Source of the DNA: Streptomyces pactum
Lineage (GTDB): Bacteria > Actinomycetota > Actinomycetes > Streptomycetales > Streptomycetaceae
Reading direction: 5' to 3'
Assembly: GCF_016031615.1 (NCBI RefSeq)
Contig: NZ_JACYXC010000001.1
Coordinates: forward strand, 3,410,001 to 3,474,000
DNA length: 64,000 nt
Part shown: positions 17,228 through 27,333 of the stretch, piece after piece
How positions within the stretch are numbered: position 1 is the stretch's first letter
How the letters are laid out: every line of letters begins with the position of its first letter
The notes under the pieces: generated by a model
Seen by the model: the letters and a program-made list of their open reading frames with translations, nothing else
Database searches by the model: none
What the model was told of the DNA's origin: nothing
Program-made: the position numbers and the translations under genes

Positions 17228-17296
17228 TAATCAAGTTTGACTAATACGTCGAGCGGGCATAGCCTTCCCGGCGCTCCTCTAGTCAAGTTTGACTAG
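17228..17296 (+). promoter_or_regulatory. Exporter promoter with two PadR-type operators
   Basis: TAATCAAGTTTGACTA (17228-17243) and CTAGTCAAGTTTGACTAG (17279-17296) are matching inverted repeats (7-2-7 and 8-2-8) centred 52 bp apart, about five helical turns. The first contains the -35 TTGACT (17237-17242). A -10 TAGCCT (17260-17265) follows at 17-bp spacing, so transcription would start near 17272 and the second operator covers the initially transcribed region. Binding by the upstream PadR protein is inference. Confidence 0.75.
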
Positions 17297-17328
17297 GAGG
17301 GATCCGGCGTGCTCGGGAAGGAGAGACG

Positions 17329-18516
17329 TTGACCGACAGCGACCCGGCGATCCTCGTCGAAGGTCTGCGGAAGAGGTACCGGGACAAGGAGGCCCTGTCC
17401 GGGCTGGACCTGACCGTGCCGCGCGGGGCCGTCCACGGACTGCTCGGCCCCAACGGCGCGGGCAAGACCACCTGTGTCCGCATCCTCGCCACCCTGCTCC
17501 GGTACGACACCGGCCGGGTCGAGGTGACCGGCTGGGACGTGGCGCGCCATCCGGACCGGGTGCGCCGGCGGATCGGACTGCTCGGCCAGCACGCGGCGGT
17601 GGACGAGGAACTGAGCGGCCGGCAGAACCTGGAGATGTTCGGACGCCTGTACCACCTGGGCGGGCGCCGGGCGGCGGACCGCGCGGAGGAACTCCTGGAC
17701 CGGTTCGGCCTGCGCGATGCCGGCAACCGGCCCGCCTCCCGTTACAGCGGCGGCATGCGGCGCCGCCTCGACCTCGCCGCCGCGCTGATCACCCGGCCCG
17801 CGGTGCTCTTCCTCGACGAGCCCACCACCGGCCTGGACCCGCGCAGCCGGACGGAGGTGTGGAACGCGGTGCGCTCGCTCGCCGACGGCGGCACCACCGT
17901 GCTCCTCACCACCCAGTACCTGGAGGAGGCGGACCAGCTCGCGGACCGCATCTCGGTGGTGGACCGGGGCCGGGTGATCGCCGACGGCACCGCCGACGAG
18001 CTGAAGGCCGCGCTGGGCGGCGACCGGATCGACGTCGTGGTGCGTGACGCCGGACGGCTGTCCGCGGCCGCGTCCGTGGTCGGCATGGCCGCCCGCGCCG
18101 ACACGGTGGCCACCGACCCCGACCGCCGACTGGTCAGCGCCCCGGTCGCCGACCGGATCGCGGCGCTCACCGCGACGGTACGGGCCCTGGACGCAGCCGG
18201 GATCGTGGCGGAGGACATCGCCCTGCGCCGCCCCACGCTGGACGAGGTGTTCCTCCACCTCACGGCGGAGGCGGGGGACGGAGCCGGGCCGACCTCACCG
18301 GAGGGCACCGGTTCGCCGGCACGGCCCACGGCACGCAACGGGCCGGCCGGACGGCGCCGACCGCCGGACCACGGCCTGCCGGCAGAACACGGCCTGCCGG
18401 CGGAACAAGGCGGCGCGACGAAACGACCCGGGCGGACGGAACCCGACCGGCCGGCCGAACAGGCCGAACCGACCGAACAGGGCCGGCGGGCCGGCCGGAA
18501 GGGGGAGCGGATATGA
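17329..18516 (+). CDS. ABC exporter ATPase (DrrA-type)
   Basis: ATP-binding subunit, 395 residues, of a drug/antibiotic-type ABC-2 exporter. Walker [10 protein letters not shown] (40-48), Q-loop near LLGQH, signature YSGGMRRRL (139-147), Walker B VLFLDEP (159-165), switch histidine replaced by Gln in [12 protein letters not shown], which is usual for DrrA-type proteins. A DUF4162-like C-terminal part ends near residue 320. The final 75 residues are a disordered Pro/Gly/Arg tail with a repeated HGLPAE unit. The start is TTG 17329 after GGAGAG; no better ATG or GTG is near. Its stop overlaps the permease ATG by four bases. Confidence 0.9.
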   Translation: MTDSDPAILVEGLRKRYRDKEALSGLDLTVPRGAVHGLLGPNGAGKTTCVRILATLLRYDTGRVEVTGWDVARHPDRVRRRIGLLGQHAAVDEELSGRQNLEMFGRLYHLGGRRAADRAEELLDRFGLRDAGNRPASRYSGGMRRRLDLAAALITRPAVLFLDEPTTGLDPRSRTEVWNAVRSLADGGTTVLLTTQYLEEADQLADRISVVDRGRVIADGTADELKAALGGDRIDVVVRDAGRLSAAASVVGMAARADTVATDPDRRLVSAPVADRIAALTATVRALDAAGIVAEDIALRRPTLDEVFLHLTAEAGDGAGPTSPEGTGSPARPTARNGPAGRRRPPDHGLPAEHGLPAEQGGATKRPGRTEPDRPAEQAEPTEQGRRAGRKGERI

Positions 18517-19400
18517 CGTCCAGGACCCGGGCGAGCGCCCCGGACCCGGTGACCGGGGCACCGGTGACCGAGGCCCTGATGACCGGGGCACCCGCCACCG
18601 ACGCCCCCGGGCCCCGGTGGCGGTGGACCCTGGCCGACTGCTGGACCATGACCCGGCGCGGCTTCGCCCACTGGACCCGTCGGCCGGGACAGGTGATCGT
18701 CGGCCTGGTCTTCCCGGTGATGATGCTGCTGATGTTCGCGTACTTCCTCGGCGGCGGGATGACCGTCGCCGGCGGCGGTGACTACCGGGACTTCCTGGTG
18801 CCCGGGATGTTCGCGCTCACCATGGCGTTCGGCGTGGACTCGACGATGGTCGCGCTGACCCAGGACATCAGCAAGGGGGTGCTGGACCGGTTCCGGGCCA
18901 TGCCGATGGCGCAGTCGGCGGTGCTGGTCGGCCGCAGCGTCCTGGACCTGGTGCAGTCGGCGGCCGGCCTGCTGGTGATGATCGGCGTGGGGCTGGCGAT
19001 GGGCTGGCGCTGGCACGGCGGCACCGGCGACGCCCTGTACGCGGTCGGCCTCCTGCTGCTGCTCCGGCTGGCCATGCTCTGGCTCGGCATCCACCTCGCG
19101 CTGGTCGCGCGTACCCCGGACATGGTGCAGGCGGTGCAGATCCTGATCTGGCCGATCGGGTTCCTCTCCAGCGTGTTCGCCTCGCCACGGGACATGCCGG
19201 CGTGGCTGGGCACACTCGCCGAGTGGAACCCGATGTCCGCGACGGCCGCCGCCACCCGCTCCCTGTTCGGCAACCCGGGGTGGGAGGGGTCCTCCTGGGC
19301 CGCCCGGCACGCCGAACTCCTCGCGGTGGCCTGGCCCCTGGTGCTGCTGGCGGTCTTCTTCCCGCTGGCGGTACGGCGGTTCCGGCGGCTCGGCGCCTAG
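18513..19400 (+). CDS. ABC-2 type exporter permease (DrrB-type)
   Basis: 295-residue membrane partner of the preceding ATPase. After a 35-residue Ala/Pro/Thr-rich N terminus it has six hydrophobic segments (about 57-78, 90-110, 140-160, 168-190, 205-225, 270-290) and the ABC-2 family motif region [32 protein letters not shown] 18513 overlaps the ATPase stop (ATGA). Together they form a two-gene exporter of unknown substrate under PadR-type control. Confidence 0.9.
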   Translation: MTSRTRASAPDPVTGAPVTEALMTGAPATDAPGPRWRWTLADCWTMTRRGFAHWTRRPGQVIVGLVFPVMMLLMFAYFLGGGMTVAGGGDYRDFLVPGMFALTMAFGVDSTMVALTQDISKGVLDRFRAMPMAQSAVLVGRSVLDLVQSAAGLLVMIGVGLAMGWRWHGGTGDALYAVGLLLLLRLAMLWLGIHLALVARTPDMVQAVQILIWPIGFLSSVFASPRDMPAWLGTLAEWNPMSATAAATRSLFGNPGWEGSSWAARHAELLAVAWPLVLLAVFFPLAVRRFRRLGA

Positions 19401-19600
19401 CGGTTTCGTTCGTGTGGACCGGTCGGTCGACGGCCCGGCTGTGTCGTCTGCTGATGCGCAAGGGGCGCGGACCGAGCCGTTGCTCCCGGACCGGCCACCG
19501 GAGGGAGGCGGTCGATCGCGGAATCACCGGCAGACGATCGGCGCGATCGCCTTCAGGTTCCCGACCGACCGGAACGGCAGCGGATTCACCCGCCCGGAAG

Positions 19601-19942
19601 CTACGGCAACCGACGAGAAGTAGACAACCGGCCACGCATGCGGGCCATCGGCACCGTGCGCGTGCCGATGGCCCAGGCCCGGTGCCCACGACGATCTGCA
19701 CCGGGCCGTGTCGGTGCACTCCACGTCCCGCAGGACGTACAGGTGACGGCTGAGGGCCGTGGCGAACTGCCTGCGCGCTGGACCAGTTTCGGCTGGCAGC
19801 TCCGCCGCAGGGCACGGTTCTCCCGGGCCGCCTGGAGGGCCTGGGTCATCACCAGCCCGCGCCTCCCGGCCCGGTCGGCACCTCGCTGGGCGAGCAACGC
19901 TCCCCCTGGCGTGCCCGCCACACCAGCCACCGCGATCAGCAC
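19601..19942 (-). pseudogene. Remnant of a small membrane-anchored hypothetical protein
   Basis: On the minus strand a reading frame opens at GTG 19942 (GGAGG 11 nt ahead) with LIAVAGVAGTPGGALLAQRGADRAGRR, the hydrophobic N terminus followed by a charged coiled-coil start (LQAARENRALRR) seen in many Streptomyces hypothetical proteins. After about 45 codons the sequence turns Ser/Pro/Arg-rich, and it runs through a 13-bp hairpin. I read it as a truncated or frameshifted copy of a longer gene. Low confidence. Confidence 0.3.
19642..19674. terminator. Strong 13-bp hairpin downstream of the ABC exporter
   Basis: Perfect inverted repeat GGGCCATCGGCAC / GTGCCGATGGCCC with a 7-nt loop, 242 nt after the permease stop. 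It is probably the exporter operon's terminator, although the distance is long and it could work in either direction. No T-run. Confidence 0.5.
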
Positions 19943-20053
19943 CGTCCGGTTCGCCTCCTTACCCCCGGCCCGAGGAAATCGGCCCAGGACGCCGGGGCCG
20001 GGCGTTGCGGCGCACGCGGCACATCGCCGCCCGGCACCGGCTACCGTGCTCGT

Positions 20054-21289
20054 ATGGCGATCAATGGAGCGGGAACGGCAGGCGACTTCGGCTACGCCCT
20101 GCTCATCGCCGCCGGTCCGGGCGGTAAGCAGGGCAAGCGCCGGGTGATGGACGCCGCGGCCGCCCTGCCGCAACTCGCGGCCGTGGCCCCGGCCGTGCTG
20201 GTGGGGACACCCGGCGGAGCGAGTGTCGTACAGCTGGTGGACCCCGCCGACCCGCAGACGGTACTGGCCCATCTGCGTACCGCCGCCACCCACCCGGGCC
20301 CGGTGCTGGTGTATCTCGCCGGGCAGCTGACGCTCGACAGCAAGCAGCAGATGCCGCACCTGGCGCTGGCCCACACCACCGCCCGCACCGCCCGGTACAG
20401 CGCGCTCCCCTGGCACTGGCTCACCGCCGAGCTGGGCCACCGGCCGCCGGGCAGCACCACCGTCGTCGCCGACCTGGTGGCGGACGGTACCGCGTGGCCG
20501 CGCATGGCCGAGCAGGGTCCGGCCGTCCAGGCCCACCTGGCCGCCGGACTCATGCTGTACGGGGTGATCGCCCCGGTGCCCAGGCGACGGCGCGGGCTGC
20601 TGGAGCCGCGCTACAGCAAGGCGTTCTCCACCCTGCTGCGGGGTCTCGCGGAACGGCCGCCGCTGCCCCTTCTGCACGAACGGGCCGTGCTGGAGGCGGG
20701 TCTCGGCGGCGGCCCGGAACTGCTGCTGGGCGCGCCCGCTCGGTCCGCCGAGCCGTCCGGCGGGGGGTGGCCGGCCGGAGGAACCGGTACGGAATGGCCG
20801 GCGGTGCCGGACGCGCCCCCCATGACCGGACCGGGAGCCGCCCCGGGATATGCGGCCGCGTCCATGGAGCCGGACCCCGGCGTCCTGCCGCCGGGCCCGC
20901 CGCTCGGCACCTTCCCGGACCCCGCTCCGGGCCCCGTGGCGGGTGACGGCACCGGCTGGCCCGGCTCGTTCCCGGCCCCCGGGTCCGTCCCGGCCGGCCC
21001 GTACGCCCCGGCCGGCCCGTACGCCCCGGCCGGCCCGCATGCGCCGCCGCCCGGCTGGGACCATGCGACCCCGCCCGCCCTTCACCCCGGCCCCGGCCGC
21101 CGGCCGGGAGCCCCGGACCGTGATCCGGTCCCGGACGAGCGGTACGAGCGCTCCGTCCCGGCCTCCCCCGCCGCGCCCCCGCCCCCGCCGGCAGCCAGGG
21201 CGCGCCCACCCACCACCGGTGTCCGCCGCACCGCCGGCATCCGCCACGCCCGTTGCCGGGCAGGCCGAAGTAGAGCAAGCCGCAGTTGA
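20054..21289 (+). CDS. N-terminal part of a large hypothetical protein, apparently frameshifted
   Basis: Unrecognised 411-residue product. Residues 1-210 look like a real globular domain (AINGAGTAGDFGYALLIAAG, GPVLVYLAGQLTLDSKQQMPHLALA, LAAGLMLYGVIAPVPRRRRG). The rest is a Pro/Gly/Ala linker with PAGPYA repeats. The frame stops at 21289, but the same frame reopens with a helical domain at 22169-22771, and the acidic Pro-rich linker between reads best in a frame shifted by one. C-runs near 21166-21192 are the likely slip point. With compensating shifts the whole gene would be 20054-22771, about 905 residues. GTPase-activating or caspase-like motifs were looked for and not seen. Confidence 0.6.
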   Translation: MAINGAGTAGDFGYALLIAAGPGGKQGKRRVMDAAAALPQLAAVAPAVLVGTPGGASVVQLVDPADPQTVLAHLRTAATHPGPVLVYLAGQLTLDSKQQMPHLALAHTTARTARYSALPWHWLTAELGHRPPGSTTVVADLVADGTAWPRMAEQGPAVQAHLAAGLMLYGVIAPVPRRRRGLLEPRYSKAFSTLLRGLAERPPLPLLHERAVLEAGLGGGPELLLGAPARSAEPSGGGWPAGGTGTEWPAVPDAPPMTGPGAAPGYAAASMEPDPGVLPPGPPLGTFPDPAPGPVAGDGTGWPGSFPAPGSVPAGPYAPAGPYAPAGPHAPPPGWDHATPPALHPGPGRRPGAPDRDPVPDERYERSVPASPAAPPPPPAARARPPTTGVRRTAGIRHARCRAGRSRASRS

Positions 21290-22168
21290 GCGGGCCGCCC
21301 ACGGGCAGGGCGCGACCGGGTATCCCGCCGACGGGTCGGCCACCTCGGCCCATCACGGCTCCGTGCCAGGGACCCCGCACCGCCTCCGTGCCGGGCGCCC
21401 CGGGCCACCCCGCGCCGGGCGGCGTGCCGATGAGCAGCCGCCTTGGGAACACTCCGCTCGGACGAGACCGAGTCGCCGGATCTGCTTCCCGCCCCATCCG
21501 TCGGACCGGCTCCTGCACCCCATGCCGATCGAGGACACCCGCCGGCCCGCACCGAAGACCGGGGCAGCGGCCGAAGCCGGGACCGTACCGGAGGAGCCCC
21601 CGCCCGGCCGGAAACCGAAACCCCGCCCGGCCCGGGAACGCGACCCGCCCGGGCCGGAGGAGATCCCGCCCGGACCGGGATCGGATCCCCCGTCCGGGCC
21701 CGCCGCGGAGCTACCGGCCGGTCCCCCGGCGAATGACCCGGCCGCCGACCACCGCCCCACCGCGGTGCCTGCCACCGGTCACCCCGCCGCCGATGGCCCC
21801 CGGGCCGGCGACGCCCTCCAGCAGCCGCCGGCCGGTGAGGTCCCCGCACGGCCGCGTCCCGGAGCCGCGGAGGACGCAGAGCGGCCCTCCGCGCCGGACG
21901 ACGCCCCGCAACGGGCACGGTCCGTCACCGGAGACGCTCGCGAGGCCGGTGCCGCCGAACCTCCGGGCCGCACGGCACCCGAACGGGCGGCGGCCGGCGA
22001 AAAGCCCGAGCCGGCACAAGCCGAGGGAGACGGCGAGCCGGCACCGGCCGACGGAACCGCTGAGCCGGCGCCGACCGGGGACCCGCTCACCGCCGAGCCG
22101 CAGGACCCGTCCCGACCCTCGGCCCGAACCCCGGCAGGGCCCTCGAACCGGACCCGGCCCCGGCGTCC

Positions 22169-22771
22169 GTGCCCGCACCCCGACACGCCCCCGGGGAGGG
22201 CCGGGGAGAGGTGGAGGGAGAGCCCGGGGAACCGGGTGCCGCGACGGTGCCTTCGCAGGGCGCACCGGCGGCGCCCGTGCCCGCCCGTCCGTCGGTCCCG
22301 CCGCAGCCCACCGAGCCGCCCGCTCCGGCCGCCCGCCGGATGTCCGATCCGCACGCATCGATACTGGAGGCCGCGCGGGCCGGACGGCACAGCGAGGCCG
22401 CGGCGATGGCGGCGGCGTGGGAGCAGGAGGCGATGCGCGCCCACGGTCCCAGTTCGTCGGAGGCCATCCACTGGCTGGAGGTGCGGGCGGACCTGTTCCG
22501 GCTCGCCGGGGACTCGCTCCGCGCCTGTGAGCTGTGGATGGCGGCCGCCCGCATCCGGCTGGGCAACCGCCAGCCGCCCGGCCACCCGGACGTGGAGGGG
22601 GCCGTGGACCGCGCTCACCACCAGTGGCAGGAGATCCGCGACCCGAACCGGGCCGCCGCGCTCGCCCCGCTGCTCATCGAACTGCGCACCCAGGTGCCCG
22701 GCCGCCGCCCCGGCGCCCTGGAGGCGGTACGCCGCCGCGCCGAACTGCTCCGCTCGCCACAGGCCGGCTGA
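22169..22771 (+). pseudogene. C-terminal helical domain of the same frameshifted gene
   Basis: In the frame of 20054 a coherent helical segment reads MSDPHASILEAARAG ... AAAMAAAWEQEAMRAHG, AIHWLEVRADLFRLAGDSL, ELWMAAARIRL, up to the stop at 22771. The pattern of Ala/Leu helices in pairs looks like tetratricopeptide-type repeats. GTG 22169 has no good Shine-Dalgarno, so independent translation is unlikely; it is better read as the distal part of the gene that starts at 20054. Confidence 0.45.
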
Positions 22772-23891
22772 GCAGCCGCGTGGGCCAGGAGACCCGAACC
22801 GCTCGCCCTACCGGGCCGGCGAGCGAGCGGCACGGGTTACCGGAGCGCCCGGCATGGCACACGGTCCCCGCTGTCCCCGGCACCGTGCCCGGACCCCGGA
22901 CCCGGAGTGGGGCAGCCGGACGCCCCGGGGAGCCGGCGCGGGCCCGGAGCCGGCAGGCCGGCTCTTCCGATGCCGAGACGCCCCGCGCCGAGACATCCCC
23001 GGGCCGGCAGGTCGGGGCCTTACTCACGCGTGACCAGGCGCGGACCTCCCAGGCGGACGGCCCTGGCGCCCCGGGTGCCGTGCCGTACCCGCCACCCCTC
23101 ACCCCGTTCGGAGCCATCCCCTCCAGTCGCCGCGCCCGCACCAGAAACCGGCAGCGTTACCCGCCCGGCCTCCCACCAAGACGCCCTCAGAAAGCCCGCA
23201 CCACGACGAACGGGCAAGCTCCCATGCTCCCGGACGGACGGACAGCCGTCATGGCGGAGACGTACGGGGCCGTCGGGAGACCGGAGAGCCACGGAAACGA
23301 AGCCACGGAAACGACGGGGCGGAGCGCAAACGGGCACCACAGACCGCAGGCCGAGGCCGGGCCCGGGCGGCAGCCCGGCAGGCGCGTTCGGCGGCCGGCC
23401 GAGGCGTACGGCAGCTGGGCCAGCGCGGACGGCGGCAGGCAGCCCGCAAGGCGAAGACACCCGAGCAGGCGCCACCGGCGGGAGGACGGAAACGGCCCGG
23501 CAGTCGGCCGCGCCCCGACGGGGGCCAGAAACGGAGCCACGTCCGGGAAGCTGCGGAGCCGTACCGAGGCACGCCGGGACCGGCGCGCCGGCCGGGCTCA
23601 CACGAGGACTCGCGGTCGGCGCCCCGGCGCCCACGACCGGCACCGGGCGGCCGTCGCGGCGAACACGGAACCACCGGAACATCCGCTCCACCGGCGCCGC
23701 CGCGTACGAACGTGCCTCCGCGACGCGCCGGGGCACCCACCGGACACCGGAGACCGAACACCGGCACCGCACAGGACCGGAAGACGACGCTACGAAGAAG
23801 CCGCCGCCCGCGCGGCAGCGTCATCACGCACCAGCACGACGACGCCGCGGCCTCCCGCAGGGGATGGCGCCGCAGAGCCGTCGTGGCCGTG
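22772..23891. other. 1.1 kb without a convincing gene
   Basis: All six frames give Arg/Pro/Gly-rich or skewed sequence. The long plus-strand frame that crosses it merely runs into the helicase gene. The anti-sigma factor gene ends at its right edge. Base composition is a little less GC-rich than the neighbouring genes (frequent ACG, GAA, AAC words). It may be decayed coding DNA. Confidence 0.4.
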
Positions 23892-24320
23892 TCAGGGCAG
23901 GGTCGGCGCCGGCGTGGTGGGCCAGCTCATCCGGATGACGCCGCCCTCCTCGCCGGTGGACACCTCGACGTCGTCCACCAGGCCGCTGATGACCGCCAGG
24001 CCCATCTGGTCGTCGCCCTCGGCCGAACCGTCGTCCGCGGCCGGCGTGTCGGCCCCGGAGCCGGTGCCGCGCGGCGCCGCGTCACCCACCTCGATGGAGA
24101 ACTTCTTCTCCTCCTCGGTCAGCACCACACTCACCGGCGCGGTGATGCCGCTGCTCCGGTGGAGTCCGACGGCACGGCTGCATGCCTCACCCACCGCGAG
24201 GCGGAGTTCGTCGAGCACCGCCTCGTCCACCCCCGCCCGGCGGGCCACGGCCGCCGCGACGAGCCGGGCCGTCCGTACGTGTTCGGGCAGTGCACTGAAG
24301 CGCAGTTCGACGGTGGCCAT
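23892..24320 (-). CDS. RsbW-like anti-sigma factor, partner of BldG
   Basis: 142-residue GHKL-type anti-sigma factor, matching the gene next to bldG in S. coelicolor (SCO3548, by memory), whose product acts antagonistically with BldG. N box in LDELRLAVGEACSRAVGLH (about 37-55); G1 region EVGDAAPRG followed by an acidic Gly/Ala/Asp insert; G2 DDQMGLAVISGLVDDVEV. ATG 24320 follows GAGGGGG on the minus strand. It is downstream of bldG by 94 nt and probably made from the bldG transcript by read-through. It would bind a sigma factor unless occupied by unphosphorylated BldG. Confidence 0.9.
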   Translation of the reverse strand: MATVELRFSALPEHVRTARLVAAAVARRAGVDEAVLDELRLAVGEACSRAVGLHRSSGITAPVSVVLTEEEKKFSIEVGDAAPRGTGSGADTPAADDGSAEGDDQMGLAVISGLVDDVEVSTGEEGGVIRMSWPTTPAPTLP

Positions 24321-24414
24321 GCGATCCCCCTCGGATGTCCGGGCGTGCGTCTCAGGGGGCCGGGCGAGTCCGCCCGGTACCCCCTTCGGTCTTCCCGCGG
24401 GACTGGCGAGATGG

Positions 24415-24756
24415 TCAGTCGGTCGCCTGGACGGCGTCCTCGACCGAGGTGTGGATCGGGAACACCTTGGTCAGACCGGTGATACGGAAAATCTTGAGAA
24501 TGCGCTCCTGGTTGCAGACCAGGCGCAGGGAGCCCTCGTGGGCCCGGACACGCTTCAGGCCACCGACGAGCACGCCGAGCCCGGTGGAGTCGAGGAAGTC
24601 CACGCCCTCCATGTCCACAACCAGGTGGTAGCTCCCGTCGTTGACAAGCTCGACCAGCTGCTCGCGCAGCTTGGGCGCGGTGTACACATCAATCTCGCCA
24701 CCGACCCTCACCACCGTGCGGTCGCCAACGGTCTCGGTCGACAGGGACAGGTCCAC
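24415..24756 (-). CDS. bldG: Anti-sigma factor antagonist BldG
   Basis: 113-residue STAS protein whose length and sequence fit Streptomyces BldG, an anti-anti-sigma factor needed for aerial hyphae and antibiotic production. The phosphorylated serine is Ser57 in [16 protein letters not shown]; the ends [22 protein letters not shown] and [19 protein letters not shown] are also typical. GTG 24756 with GGAGG six bases upstream is the right start; the 23 codons before it are not. The gene precedes its anti-sigma partner and is divergent from the helicase, with only 54 bp between annotated starts, so its promoters must lie inside the helicase 5' region. Confidence 0.97.
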   Translation of the reverse strand: MDLSLSTETVGDRTVVRVGGEIDVYTAPKLREQLVELVNDGSYHLVVDMEGVDFLDSTGLGVLVGGLKRVRAHEGSLRLVCNQERILKIFRITGLTKVFPIHTSVEDAVQATD

Positions 24757-24810
24757 GGATCCTCCAGCACCTTGCATCGAGCGGTCGCCCCCCATGGATC
24801 GGCAGCCGCG

Positions 24811-27333
24811 ATGGCATTCAATCACTTACCTGCAGGCGCGCACGACGCCTTGAGCCCATTGTCCGTCACTCCAGTGACACACTCGGTGTCAATGGCCCAC
24901 AACCAGCTCCCGCCTCCGGCGGGCATACGCCCCTCACCCCGGACCGTACTCGGGCGGATCACCCGCGGGGCGGAAAGGGCTGCACGCATCACTCATACGG
25001 AGCACTTGCCCCCGCGCGTCGGAAGCCATGCCGAGTGGCCTGATCGGATCCGGCCGGAAGTGATCGCCGCCATTCGGACGGCCGGTGTGGCGCGTCCCTG
25101 GGCGCACCAGGCCCGTACCGCCGAACGGGCGATGAACGGCGAGTCGGTGGTCGTCGCCACCGGCACCGCGTCCGGCAAGTCGCTCGCCTACCTGGCCCCG
25201 GTCCTCAGCGCGTTGCTGGACGGCGCCGCGACCGGCCCGGACGGTGGCGCCCGTGCCAGGGGGGCCGCCCGGGCCGGACGGGGCGCGACCGCGCTGTACC
25301 TCGCCCCCACCAAGGCCCTCGCCGCCGACCAGTGCCGCAGCGTGCGCCGGCTGGCCGGTCCGCTCGGCGGCGCCGTACGGGCGGCGGTCTACGACGGCGA
25401 CACCCCGGTCGAGGAGCGCGACTGGGTCCGCGAGCACGCCAACTACGTCCTCACCAACCCGGACATGCTGCACCGCGGCATTCTGCCCGGACATGCCCGC
25501 TGGTCCTCCTTCCTCCGCTCGCTGCGCTTCGTGGTGATCGACGAGTGCCACACCTACCGCGGCGTCTTCGGGTCACATGTGGCGCAGGTGCTGCGGCGGC
25601 TGCGCCGGGTCTGCGCCCGCTACGGCGCCTCCCCGGTGTTCCTCCTCGCCTCCGCGACCGCGGCCGACCCCGGCGTGGCGGCGACCCGGCTGACCGGCCT
25701 GCCGGTCGGCGAGATCACCGAGGACGCCTCCCCCCGTGGCGAGGTGGTCTTCGCGCTGTGGGAGCCGCCGCTGACCGACCTGCACGGCGAGCAGGGCGCC
25801 CCGGTACGCCGCACCGCCACCGCCGAGTCGGCCGACCTCCTCACCGACCTGGCCGTGCAGGGCGTCCGGACGATCACCTTCGTACGGTCCCGGCGCGGCG
25901 CCGAGCTGATCGCGCTGATCGCCCAGGAACACCTGGCGGCGGTGGACCGCTCCCTCCCCTCCCGGGTGGCGGCGTACCGGGGCGGTTACCTGCCCGAGGA
26001 ACGGCGGGCCCTGGAACGCGCCCTGCACTCCGGCGAACTCCTCGGTCTGGCCGCCACCAGCGCACTGGAACTGGGCATGGACATCGCCGGCCTCGATGCC
26101 GTCGTCATCACCGGCTACCCGGGAACCCGTGCCTCCCTGTGGCAGCAGGCCGGACGCGCCGGACGCGCCGGCCAGGGCGCGCTGGCGATCCTGGTGGCCC
26201 GGGACGACCCGCTGGACACCTACCTCGTCCACCATCCGGAGGCGCTGTTCCGGCGGCCCGTCGAATCGACCGTCCTGGATCCGGACAACCCCTACGTCCT
26301 CGCGCCGCACCTGTGTGCCGCGGCCGCGGAACTCCCGCTGACCGAGGCGGACCTGGAACTCTTCGGCCCGGCCGCGGCGGAGCTGATGCCCCAGCTGGAG
26401 CAGCGCAGACTGCTGCGCAGGCGCGCCACGGGCTGGCACTGGACGCGCAGGGAACGCGCCGCCGACCTCACCGACATCCGGGGGACCGGCGGGCGGCCCG
26501 TCCAGGTGGTGGAGGAGGCCACCGGGCGCCTGCTGGGCACGGTGGACGCCGCCGCCGCGCACACCACCGTCCACGACGGTGCCGTCCATCTGCACCAGGG
26601 CCGCAGCTACCTGGTGCGGCGACTGGACCTGGAGGACGCGGTCGCCCTGGTCGAGGCAGCGGATCCGCCGTACTCCACCACCGCCCGGGACACCACGTCG
26701 ATCTCCATCCTGGAGACGACCGCCGAGGTGCCGTGGGGCGACGCCCGGCTGTGCTTCGGTTCGGTCGAGGTCACCAATCAGGTCGTCTCCTTCCTCCGTC
26801 GCAAACTGATCACGGGTGAGGTGCTGGGGGAGTCCCGCCTCGACCTGCCACCCCGCACCCTGCGGACGCGCGCGGTGTGGTGGACGGTGACCGAGGACCA
26901 GCTGGGCGACGCGCGGGTCCTGCCGGAAGCCCTGGGCGGGGCCCTGCACGCCGCCGAACACGCCTCCATCGGGATGCTGCCCCTCTTCGCCACCTGCGAC
27001 CGCTGGGACATCGGTGGTGTCTCCGTCCCGCTGCACCCGGACACGCTGCTGCCCACCGTCTTCGTCTACGACGGTCACCCCGGCGGTGCGGGGTTCGCCG
27101 AGCGCGCCTTCCACACCGCCGCCCGTTGGCTGACCGCGACCCGGGAGGCCATCGCCTCCTGTGAGTGCGAGTCCGGCTGCCCGTCCTGCATCCAGTCACC
27201 CAAATGCGGCAACGGCAACGAGCCGCTGGACAAGAAGGCGGCCATCCGGCTGCTCGGCACACTGCTGTCGGGCGCCCCACCGGCCCCGGACGACACCCCG
27301 CCGGCCTCTGATGGCGCGGTGTCGACCGGCTGA
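24811..27333 (+). CDS. DEAD/DEAH-box helicase with DUF1998 (MrfA/Hrq1-like)
   Basis: 840-residue superfamily 2 helicase. Motif [10 protein letters not shown] (116-124), motif II DECH (244-247), motif III SAT, motif [10 protein letters not shown] (445-452). The C terminus is a DUF1998 domain with the cysteine cluster [16 protein letters not shown] (Cys784, 786, 790, 793, 799), the zinc site of MrfA-type repair helicases. In Bacillus, MrfA removes mitomycin adducts; a similar repair role is inferred. Start is uncertain: ATG 24811 gives MAFNHLPAG, the form I recall as usual in Streptomyces, but there is no Shine-Dalgarno, and ATG 24892 is possible. Its 3' end overlaps the convergent TadE-like gene. 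Confidence 0.92.
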   Translation: MAFNHLPAGAHDALSPLSVTPVTHSVSMAHNQLPPPAGIRPSPRTVLGRITRGAERAARITHTEHLPPRVGSHAEWPDRIRPEVIAAIRTAGVARPWAHQARTAERAMNGESVVVATGTASGKSLAYLAPVLSALLDGAATGPDGGARARGAARAGRGATALYLAPTKALAADQCRSVRRLAGPLGGAVRAAVYDGDTPVEERDWVREHANYVLTNPDMLHRGILPGHARWSSFLRSLRFVVIDECHTYRGVFGSHVAQVLRRLRRVCARYGASPVFLLASATAADPGVAATRLTGLPVGEITEDASPRGEVVFALWEPPLTDLHGEQGAPVRRTATAESADLLTDLAVQGVRTITFVRSRRGAELIALIAQEHLAAVDRSLPSRVAAYRGGYLPEERRALERALHSGELLGLAATSALELGMDIAGLDAVVITGYPGTRASLWQQAGRAGRAGQGALAILVARDDPLDTYLVHHPEALFRRPVESTVLDPDNPYVLAPHLCAAAAELPLTEADLELFGPAAAELMPQLEQRRLLRRRATGWHWTRRERAADLTDIRGTGGRPVQVVEEATGRLLGTVDAAAAHTTVHDGAVHLHQGRSYLVRRLDLEDAVALVEAADPPYSTTARDTTSISILETTAEVPWGDARLCFGSVEVTNQVVSFLRRKLITGEVLGESRLDLPPRTLRTRAVWWTVTEDQLGDARVLPEALGGALHAAEHASIGMLPLFATCDRWDIGGVSVPLHPDTLLPTVFVYDGHPGGAGFAERAFHTAARWLTATREAIASCECESGCPSCIQSPKCGNGNEPLDKKAAIRLLGTLLSGAPPAPDDTPPASDGAVSTG
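24856..24895. promoter_or_regulatory. Nested inverted repeats upstream of bldG
   Basis: Within 40 bp: GTCACT-CC-AGTGAC (24865-24878), TGACAC-N5-GTGTCA (24875-24891) and outer CCATTG/CAATGG arms (24856-24861, 24890-24895). They lie 100-140 nt upstream of the bldG start on its strand, where its promoters are expected, and inside the helicase N-terminal codons if ATG 24811 is correct. Confidence 0.5.

Noticed and set aside
22534..24810. Very long open frame upstream of the helicase on the plus strand (about 750 codons)
   Set aside because: Its sequence is Arg/Pro/Thr-rich with no domain pattern and it covers the antisense of the anti-sigma and bldG genes. The helicase proper starts at 24811 or 24892.
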